Assembly: GCF_030454045.1 (NCBI RefSeq)
Contig: NZ_JAKDJE010000024.1
Location: 1 to 39,094, forward strand
Reading direction: 5' to 3'
Length of the DNA: 39,094 bases
Source: Psychrobacter sp.
GTDB lineage: Bacteria > Pseudomonadota > Gammaproteobacteria > Pseudomonadales > Moraxellaceae
The notes beneath the pieces are model-generated. The model was not told the origin of the DNA, ran no database searches, and saw nothing but the letters and a program-made list of their open reading frames with translations. Positions 34,401-39,094 of the stretch are shown in pieces. The position numbers were made by a program, and so were the translations under genes. Position 1 is the stretch's first letter; each line of letters opens with the position of its first letter.

Positions 34401-35277
34401 TGTTGCTGTTTCTGATGCGCTGGTTGTGCGCGCCGCAGATCGTTACTATGCAATACCATTGGTACAGATTGAGCGCGTGGTACGGGTTAACCCAGAAAAA
34501 CTCTATGATTACTATCAGTCAGATGATGCCACATTGAACTTTGAAGACACGGAATATCGCGTACGCTATCTCAACGAGATCTTATCTGGTAATAAACTGA
34601 ACGAGTTGGTGGTTAATACCAATACCAGTCTGCCAGTGATCATTATCAAAAACCGCACAGGGCAAAATATTGCACTGCAGGTTGATCAAATTGCAGGATC
34701 ACGCATCGAAGTGGTTGTTAAGCCTCTAGGACAGCAACTATCAAACATACCAGGTATCTCAGCAGCTACTATCATGGGTGATGGCTCGGTAATGCTCATC
34801 CTGGACTTAATTGCATTAATGCGTAACGCACAGCTGGTCAAAAACCTCTCAAAATCTTCGAGTACCAAGCGAGGACGTATCGCCACCAAATCAACGATAC
34901 TGGTAGTCGACGACTCAGTGACTGTACGTAAGGTAACGTCTCGCTTCTTGGAGCGCCAAGGATTTAATGTGGCGGTTGCAAAAGATGGCATCGATGCAAT
35001 CGAGATACTACAAGACACAACACCAGATATGATCTTGTTAGACATCGAGATGCCGCGTATGGATGGTTTTGAGGTGGCAACTCAGGTCAGATACAATAGT
35101 CGATTACAGTATATTCCAATCATTATGATCACCTCACGTACTGGTGAAAAGCATCGTGAACGTGCTCTAGAGATTGGGGTGAACGACTATATGGGTAAAC
35201 CATTCCAAGAAAAAGAGCTTCTTGAAAAAATTCAAAGACTACTGGGTAAAGAGGTCAGCCTAACTAATGACGGATAA
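28444..35277 (+). CDS. chpA: Hybrid CheA-type histidine kinase ChpA with multiple Hpt domains
   Basis: ChpA is the central kinase of the twitching pathway. Of 2277 residues, the first 640 are helical, with a degenerate Hpt-like motif HQISG at H46. Five canonical Hpt motifs follow: H655 and H864 (FHTLKGSGRMVGA), H1061 (FHTLRGASGSS), H1353 and H1530 (LHTIKGGARM). Then come a dimerisation region from about 1664, a CheA ATPase domain with N1856 in LRNAVDHG, DDGRG at 1896, GRGVGMD near 1949, a CheW-like regulatory domain (about 1975-2125), and a receiver domain with D2200 in LLDIEMPRMDGFE. AGGA lies 7 nt before the ATG. The stop overlaps the chpB start by 11 nt, which suggests coupling. Confidence 0.97.
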   Translation: MKKQPNDIVTLEWLSPLLNQQLSQISAGWQSDADIASYEQMTSHYHQISGALTMISLPLLSDLAHKLSLLSSLGGRDDFTTRVCQIGQFSHQLLQRELNQYARIGNYNTTLVNNVTNELTQVLSQRGIETDVFTGAAQYEHLNNDSHDDIITSIEVAVPISQVTTSLEEHHYQQLLLVWRQQVEKLLVANANHISLLQVLEKVSQYLWQTTQNNDVQRLWYLTQLWLNDLAHNETPLPEHYATLLGQLDHAIESCTQSAQLSSRLIKSLTASVYIQLSYLVNNGERTQAILNDVSRVEPTTSRFLTRLLSELEALIFTIDNPDKLSTSLHHIKRQLENRGWAQYVLQVESILIDIEQARSLETGFGQAQWDIERKLQELYSDIHDIEQTISLKIGDTASFATISEDVGSANSTMESVSTDGDLRELRIAVEDVKQSFNEYIQCQNIQSLPSTADFDRISHAFDDMEMPVIRQTIDNIGHIFTQLHVHEIAVLSWDLAQALAESLTSIELLLDYLAQQVFDQKLLTQADEYAKKASQLLDAYIESPEMAESWLIQKPAIANVLRYDDSGEIPPVSNSDNEIVTMAEGTAALDAKSEAMLRAREQIKPDNFEADEEIRDIFIEEVNDVITDLEDFLPIWQQDSQNLTPLTEVRRGFHTLKGSGRMVGAFSISEMAWSIENLLNRLLDKTVPVIDDMVNLVTETIEHLPALLTDFEAQRPPSFDPAIIILQSSNLVAQQPINAGLMVAETEKTDTSAEVALDDNDANSMSELELGNLLSVDNLEQTESDSTPVPASLSNVEIPAVLIPFMQEAEQLPADVDDADPDIKEIFIEEADEVLAEIVPLYEGWQLASTDLDALKDIRRGFHTLKGSGRMVGANYSAELAWAIENMLNRVLDHSITVSADMRQLISDVLVAYPEILATFENNHQDYPTAIPLWIACANAYSKQHGDAFSYSQLYKQATSHSEDAAAQELALSSKIDETDSVYDDSAEVISTTLQTFHSVNEKMAEAELVLTPQSEEEKAFCKIFIDEAEELLHHIDQFVSDNQDERSIEITDEIVRAFHTLRGASGSSALAAISEVSATIEHSLELLQQQDTAMNAQHLEALAQSAKLMNGYLNNYKQNLKQRSSAVEDSQSQQDIASLQAMLAEQYTTKDADTTANTDRKPTIEELLDNNIDTLLDAEWELDDALNHTETEDAQDYIAQQISQIECLANKAQAFPKFIIILNELGNAYRYLNDNIEKARDRDIQAILLSGHAQLIGLFDALAGSTSLKIDEQVINELQSIYQDDNEKRFAVRAISAPDIQFETIDTDIELLEIFLEEAQELDNALDESFNKWRADITNINALKVLQRHLHTIKGGARMAGIRSIGDLTHEAESVYESFVEERRVPTTQWLEIMQIVQDTMSLQVMHIVSDKKSFFTPELIEQLRTFEKEKTLPETVELIVPAPKNHFEPDTQNVVVEDASSNNEVSEVLSLDTMIKQSWANGLPDPDILSVFLEEAEELTNRNKYLHVFLNDTNNMTALQALQRDLHTIKGGARMVTASGIADLAHEMESVYTDFVSNRRPATQKVLELLVASHDWLADAVFILQQHVNPPTPALLIEALEQFGKNPDSLKQIPKESLQSQREAILIAKENQDSQYLAKDISEMPSMFKDTNEEESTNNNEMIRISGGLIEHMINLSGESAINRARIDMGISSLTNSIEEMGTTVQRLADQLRRMEIELEAQILSQIDDDLIDNEDFDPLEMDQYSSLNQLSKSLTESASDLVDINHTLLEKTRDSESLLLQLSRTQTELQDGLMNSRMVPFTRLTPRLERIVRQTANELNKSVELTIINADDEMDRTILERITSPLEHMLRNAVDHGIETTSARLKAGKERSGNITLEVHREGSEIVIQLSDDGRGIDVEAVRNKAISQGLIDADDDSLSDLDIMQYIFHAGLSTSKQVTQISGRGVGMDVVISEIRQLGGAVSVVSELGKGSNFTMRLPLTVAVSDALVVRAADRYYAIPLVQIERVVRVNPEKLYDYYQSDDATLNFEDTEYRVRYLNEILSGNKLNELVVNTNTSLPVIIIKNRTGQNIALQVDQIAGSRIEVVVKPLGQQLSNIPGISAATIMGDGSVMLILDLIALMRNAQLVKNLSKSSSTKRGRIATKSTILVVDDSVTVRKVTSRFLERQGFNVAVAKDGIDAIEILQDTTPDMILLDIEMPRMDGFEVATQVRYNSRLQYIPIIMITSRTGEKHRERALEIGVNDYMGKPFQEKELLEKIQRLLGKEVSLTNDG

Positions 35278-36268
35278 TGCACGTGTTTTAGCACTGCGGC
35301 AAAAAAGCAATCATGATATCAAAGTGCTGGTGATGGCAGAGGATCATCGCCAGCGCTTGGCTTTTTCAGATACCGTACGTAGTTGCGGCTTTACTCTTGT
35401 AGGTTGTGTGTCAAGAGCACAGTGGCAAGCAAAAAGTGAGCTGTCTAATGCAGCCATTGATATTTGGCTGATAGATAGTGATTACGACGACAGTGTAGCA
35501 ACCGCAACAATCGCGTCAAAATCAGCGGCTGTCTTGGTGGGCTTTAGCCAAGCACCGTATCTCAATGAGGCACAGCAATATGGTAAATGGCAGCGCAAGT
35601 TAAAACGTAAACTTGCAAAGCTTTTAGCACTACCAACCCTGATCGATACTCCCGAATACAAGGGCGATGACACTGAAAGAAGTTGGCAGTATGTCGTGTT
35701 TCTGGGCGCGTCTATGGGAGGCCCTAGTGCGGTAAAAGAATTTTTAGACAATGTGCCAGCGACACTACCCATATGTATCTTACTCGCTCACCATTTCAAT
35801 CAGGCAATGATTGGCACATTGCCGCGCATACTCAATCGACATAATGATTGGCGCTGTGAAGTCATTGCCTCATCGCAGCGTTTACGAGCGGGACATTGCC
35901 TCATAGCTCCTATTGATAAGCAAATAGTTTGTGATTCAGCTGGTAGGGTCATCTTGTTAGATCAAGCATGGAGCGGTGAATATAAACCCGCTATTGGTCA
36001 GATTCTAAAAAACACCAGTGATGTCTATGGCAGTGAGCTGATCAATATTATATTTTCAGGTATGGGCAATGATGGTTCTCAGTATTTGGATTTGATTGAG
36101 GACAACAACAGCCAGTTGTGGGCACAAGATCCTGGTTTGAGTGCTTGTCCGAGCCAGCCTCAGGCCGTCATCGATTCAGGATATTGTGATTTTGTTGGTA
36201 GTCCGGCAGATTTGGCAAAGAAACTGACAGATTATATTAGTGAAAGGGCAGTAAGCCATTCACGTTAA
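35267..36268 (+). CDS. chpB: CheB-type methylesterase ChpB
   Basis: ChpB removes methyl groups from PilJ. The C-terminal esterase domain keeps the triad: S149 in GASMGG, H175 in LLAHHF, D269 in GMGNDGS. The N-terminal 110 residues resemble a receiver domain with a possible acidic pair (AEDHRQ) and Asp (WLIDSDYDD) but are degenerate, so regulation by phosphorylation is doubtful. It overlaps chpA by 11 nt. chpC follows after 17 bp. The pairing with pilK makes a full receptor methylation cycle plausible. Confidence 0.92.
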   Translation: MTDNARVLALRQKSNHDIKVLVMAEDHRQRLAFSDTVRSCGFTLVGCVSRAQWQAKSELSNAAIDIWLIDSDYDDSVATATIASKSAAVLVGFSQAPYLNEAQQYGKWQRKLKRKLAKLLALPTLIDTPEYKGDDTERSWQYVVFLGASMGGPSAVKEFLDNVPATLPICILLAHHFNQAMIGTLPRILNRHNDWRCEVIASSQRLRAGHCLIAPIDKQIVCDSAGRVILLDQAWSGEYKPAIGQILKNTSDVYGSELINIIFSGMGNDGSQYLDLIEDNNSQLWAQDPGLSACPSQPQAVIDSGYCDFVGSPADLAKKLTDYISERAVSHSR

Positions 36269-36285
36269 CTGATTGTGAGCGACGT

Positions 36286-36783
36286 ATGAAACAGATTTTG
36301 AAACACTCGTTTGAAGCGGTAAGTTTATTGACAACCAACAATGGTATGCTCGATGTCACTATCATTCCTGCATTGAACCAACCAGACTGGATCATCCCGA
36401 GTAGCTTGATTTTGAGTGTAGACGATTATCACGAATATACTTCTACATACCAGTGGCAGCAGCAAGACATCACTGTGTTTCACCTATTACCGCAAGAGCA
36501 TACACCAGACAAGATCATCGTATTAGAAGGCAATACAACAGAGTATCGATTCGCCTTACAAACAGCAGGGGAGCTGCGCCAATTACAGGCTCGTATCTCT
36601 GACGTTAAAGATACAGAGCTTCCTGATGAGTTTGTACAGACAGAGGTGACCAATGAAACCGAGCAAGCGTGCGAAGGTACTGTGCGCTCTTATCTGTATC
36701 AAGCCGTTATGATGGATGAGCGCGTTTACTTAGTACCGGACTTGGACAAAATCGCGCATCATTTGGTGAATGTAGATAACTAG
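36286..36783 (+). CDS. chpC: CheW-like protein ChpC
   Basis: This 165-residue protein is placed where chpC lies in Pseudomonas and shows a diverged CheW-like pattern: VTIIPALNQPDWIIPSSLILSVDDYHEY, then ITVFHLLP, FALQTAGELRQLQARISD and YLYQAVMMDERVYLVPDLDKIAHHL. It probably couples other receptors or signals to ChpA. GAG lies 7 nt before the ATG. No terminator is obvious in the 141 bp after it, so transcription might run into the cytochrome b561 gene. The assignment rests partly on position. Confidence 0.83.
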   Translation: MKQILKHSFEAVSLLTTNNGMLDVTIIPALNQPDWIIPSSLILSVDDYHEYTSTYQWQQQDITVFHLLPQEHTPDKIIVLEGNTTEYRFALQTAGELRQLQARISDVKDTELPDEFVQTEVTNETEQACEGTVRSYLYQAVMMDERVYLVPDLDKIAHHLVNVDN

Positions 36784-36924
36784 ATTCTCATCTAGGTTTG
36801 GGTTATGATTCATCTGGCAAATAGTGACCCAGCAATGATGCTGACTGTTTATTATTGAATGAGTTGCTATCCTATATATAATATCGACTACAGATAACTT
36901 CTAATAAAAATAATAGAGCCGCCC

Positions 36925-37446
36925 ATGAATAATCCTACTATATCAAAATGGTCACTAAGCAGTCGTATATTTCATTGGATCAGCGCATTGTTATTGCTGA
37001 TTACTTGGGTGATGATATTGCTGCATGAAAATCTTGATAGCAATCTATATATCGGATTTCACAAAGCGTTTGGGATAAGCTTGTTGTTTTGGATGATTGC
37101 ACGAGTGATCAATCGTCTATTTACCAAAGCGCCGCCACCATTAGCGATGCCAAAATGGCAGTTACTGGCCTCTAAATTGTCACACTTTGCGCTTTATGCC
37201 ATCTTAATCGCTATGCCGCTTGCAGGACTATTGATGTCTGTGTACGGTGGTCGACCTGTTGATATTTTCGGCCTGTTCCAAATACCTGTGTTTGTCACCC
37301 CTGATAGGAGTTTGGCGCGTTTTTATAATGATTTACATACCGATATTATTTGGCCGATGATTATTGGTTTTACGGTTCTCCATATTGGTGCGGCTCTTTA
37401 CCATCAGTTTATTAAAAAAGACCATTTGATGTCGCGTATGAAATAA
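36925..37446 (+). CDS. Cytochrome b561
   Basis: This is a four-helix di-haem b membrane protein of the prokaryotic b561 family, which oxidises quinol; E. coli YceJ and YodB are relatives, and related proteins reduce superoxide. Candidate haem ligands are H17 (RIFHWISALLL), H46 (YIGFHKAFGI), H138 (LHTDIIW) and H153 (VLHIGAALYH). Length 173 is normal. GAG lies 6 nt before the ATG. It ends at a strong bidirectional terminator. It follows chpC but has no evident link to it. Confidence 0.92.
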   Translation: MNNPTISKWSLSSRIFHWISALLLLITWVMILLHENLDSNLYIGFHKAFGISLLFWMIARVINRLFTKAPPPLAMPKWQLLASKLSHFALYAILIAMPLAGLLMSVYGGRPVDIFGLFQIPVFVTPDRSLARFYNDLHTDIIWPMIIGFTVLHIGAALYHQFIKKDHLMSRMK

Positions 37447-37526
37447 GCCATGACTGATACCATTTTTCTGTGTATAACTCTGTATTAATGGATATAGTGC
37501 TATTAGAACCATAGAAATGAGAACAT

Positions 37527-37561
37527 AAAAAAGCCCTAAGCATTAACTTAGGGCTTTTTTT
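37527..37561. terminator. Bidirectional terminator between cytochrome b561 and minE
   Basis: A perfect 10-bp stem AAGCCCTAAG/CTTAGGGCTT, with a 6-base loop, has an A-run before it and a T-run after it. It serves cytochrome b561 on the plus strand and minDE on the minus strand. Confidence 0.92.
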
Positions 37562-37601
37562 ATCCAAAATAGCATTTGTTATCTATAATCCTGCTACGCC
37601 A

Positions 37602-37895
37602 TTACTTTTTATGTTCAGGTAAATTAATATTCATCTCTAGTACGTCTAAGCTGTCTTCTGAACGATGATTGATATTGACATCATCAATCTGGACACCATT
37701 CACATATTTGTTGACCACTTCTAAAATTTCACGTTTCATTTTTTCGATACGATCAACTGTTAGGCGATTATTTAGACGATTTTCGCTAGCAACGATAACC
37801 TTGAGGCGTTCAGTAGCCAAATTTGCACTGCCTGCACTACTACTGTCGTCAGTACCAAATAGGCTACTCCAAAATCCTTTTTTCTTAGTCATCAT
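37602..37895 (-). CDS. minE: Cell division topological specificity factor MinE
   Basis: MinE stimulates the MinD ATPase and drives the pole-to-pole oscillation that restricts MinC to the poles. The N-terminal membrane and MinD-binding part is GFWSSLFGT followed by LATERLKVIVASENR; the C-terminal topological domain includes MKREILEVVNKYV and LEMNINLP. Length 97 is normal. Its ATG overlaps the minD stop (TAATG), so translation is coupled, and GGGGG lies just upstream. A second ATG follows directly and is an equal candidate. Confidence 0.96.
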   Translation of the reverse strand: MMTKKKGFWSSLFGTDDSSSAGSANLATERLKVIVASENRLNNRLTVDRIEKMKREILEVVNKYVNGVQIDDVNINHRSEDSLDVLEMNINLPEHKK

Positions 37896-38707
37896 TAACC
37901 CCCAAACCAGCGCTGTAGTAAACTCTTTTTCTTCACATCAATGTGACGTAATGGACGCTCTTCGCCTAAGAAACGGGCGACGATATCATCATAACACTGA
38001 CCAGCGACAGAGTCGTTGTAATGGATGACTGGCTCACCATGGTTAGATGCTTCGAGCACTGAATGGCTCTCAGGCACAACGCCAAGTAATGGTACTTTCA
38101 AAATATCGTTCGAGATGGTGTCGATGTCCATCATCTCATTGGCAGCGGCACGCTCTGCATTATAGCGAGTAATCACTAGATGCTCGCGTACTGAGCCTTG
38201 GTTTTCTTCAACCTTTTTCGTTTGGCTTTGCAAAATACCAATGATGCGATCTGAATCACGTACTGATGAGATCTCAGGGTTGGTGACGATAATGGCTTCA
38301 TCTGCATGATACATCGCTAACTGTGCTCCACGCTCGATACCAGCAGGGGAGTCACAGATAATATAATCAAACTGTTTAGAGAGTTCAGTCATGACCTCTG
38401 ATACACCTTCATCTGTCAATGCGTCTTTATCACGCGTTTGACTGGCAGGAAGGATGTACAGATTTTCAAGCTGTTTGTCTTTGACAAGTGCTTGTGATAA
38501 GCGTGCGCTACCTGTGATGACATCAACAAAATCATAAACAATTCGGTTTTCACAACCCATGATCAAGTCTAGATTACGTAGACCTACATCAAAATCGATT
38601 ACAACTGTCTTATAGCCACGCAATGCTAAACCGGCGGCAAAAGAGGCACTTGTCGTGGTTTTTCCCACACCGCCTTTACCTGAAGTGATTACAACTATCT
38701 TCGCCAC
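37895..38707 (-). CDS. minD: Septum-site determining ATPase MinD
   Basis: MinD is a membrane-associated ATPase that recruits MinC to block FtsZ rings away from midcell. The deviant Walker A motif is SGKGGVGKTTTSA, with DFDVGLRNLDLIMGCENR and ICDSPAGIERGA in the switch and Walker B regions. The C-terminal amphipathic membrane anchor is KKKSLLQRWFGG. Length 270 matches E. coli MinD. The start is GTG with AGGAG 9 nt upstream; no in-frame ATG fits. minE follows with a one-base overlap. minC does not lie in the 387 bp upstream that remain in the window. Confidence 0.97.
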   Translation of the reverse strand: MAKIVVITSGKGGVGKTTTSASFAAGLALRGYKTVVIDFDVGLRNLDLIMGCENRIVYDFVDVITGSARLSQALVKDKQLENLYILPASQTRDKDALTDEGVSEVMTELSKQFDYIICDSPAGIERGAQLAMYHADEAIIVTNPEISSVRDSDRIIGILQSQTKKVEENQGSVREHLVITRYNAERAAANEMMDIDTISNDILKVPLLGVVPESHSVLEASNHGEPVIHYNDSVAGQCYDDIVARFLGEERPLRHIDVKKKSLLQRWFGG

Positions 38708-39094
38708 AATGGCACACTCCTATGAATCAATGGGATATCTTTTATATAAATCGCATAACTGCATGGTATTTATTTACTATCTGCGAAGATAGCCTAGCAT
38801 AAATATATAGATATTTATAGCAAGTCTATATTAAAGCAGAAAAACAACCAATACCTGAGCTATAAAGTGTTTTTATGTAGAGATTACAACGTCTAACTGC
38901 GCCAACTTTCAGCAACTTGGCAGCTTTCCAAATATATGACAAATAGTACTAGAGCAGATACGTGGTAACAGCCTAATGGCAGTATTCAGTCGCAGTCTCA
39001 GGTATCTTGTACGGCAGTCTATTCAAGCACGCCTACCTTATATATAGTCAGCTCAAAATAAAATTGTTATGGTTAGGGCAAACATCATAAAACA
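38708..39094. other. Region upstream of minD
   Basis: No gene is supported on either strand. It is AT-rich and probably carries the minD promoter or part of a minC-minD spacer. A 6-bp hairpin CTATCT-GCGA-AGATAG lies at 38777-38792. A weak promoter-like pair (TTGCTA, 16 bp, TATGCT on the minus strand) is near 38800-38830. Confidence 0.45.

Noticed and set aside
1..39094. Mobile elements, prophage, CRISPR or toxin-antitoxin genes
   Set aside because: No transposase, integrase, cas gene, spaced direct repeats or small toxin pair was found on either strand; gene content is core chromosomal.

Overview
This is a chromosomal segment of a Gram-negative gammaproteobacterium of the Moraxellaceae, most likely a Psychrobacter. 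The assignment is inferred from the protein set: a complete Pil-Chp chemosensory cluster with a giant ChpA, a FadE with an N-terminal hydrophobic region, Ccm cytochrome maturation genes, an acid-rich and Asp/Ser/Thr-rich protein style, and moderate GC. I see no rRNA, tRNA, CRISPR array, insertion sequence, integrase or phage gene. Base composition and gene style look uniform throughout.

Layout. 84-4834 (minus): a dicarboxylate/amino-acid:cation symporter, then FadE acyl-CoA dehydrogenase with its own terminator. 5197-8430: RadC (minus), divergent from CoaBC (plus, coenzyme A synthesis) and a TSUP-family permease (plus), then a small DUF2905 membrane protein (minus). 8502-11417 (minus): a histone-deacetylase-family hydrolase, a YbjN-like protein and an unrecognised helical protein. 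11566-14979 (plus): ccmA, ccmB, ccmC, ccmD and ccmE for haem export and delivery to apocytochrome c; ccmFGH are not in the window. 15062-18902 (minus): an aldo/keto reductase and the methionine ABC importer metN-metI-metQ. 19157-23670 (minus): a lipoprotein adaptor of the membrane-fusion family, an OmpR-type response regulator and its sensor kinase. 24326-36783 (plus): pilG, pilH, pilI, pilJ, pilK, chpA, chpB, chpC, the chemosensory pathway that controls type IV pili and twitching. 36925-37446 (plus): a cytochrome b561. 37602-38707 (minus): minD-minE, which position the division site.

How they work together. The largest unit is the Pil-Chp pathway. The receptor PilJ and the coupling proteins PilI and ChpC feed the kinase ChpA, PilG and PilH are the output regulators, and PilK and ChpB are the methylation and demethylation enzymes. 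The ccm genes supply the periplasm with haem for c-type cytochromes. The adaptor, regulator and kinase genes may form one envelope-sensing module.

The most unusual features are: a sensor kinase whose ATP-binding domain is split by about 250 residues of low-complexity sequence; a neighbouring membrane-fusion lipoprotein whose coiled-coil hairpin is replaced by a similar disordered stretch; a PilJ with almost no periplasmic domain; a histidine-rich insert in CoaBC; a set of hairpins between pilI and pilJ; and a hairpin plus mini-ORF leader ahead of the TSUP permease.
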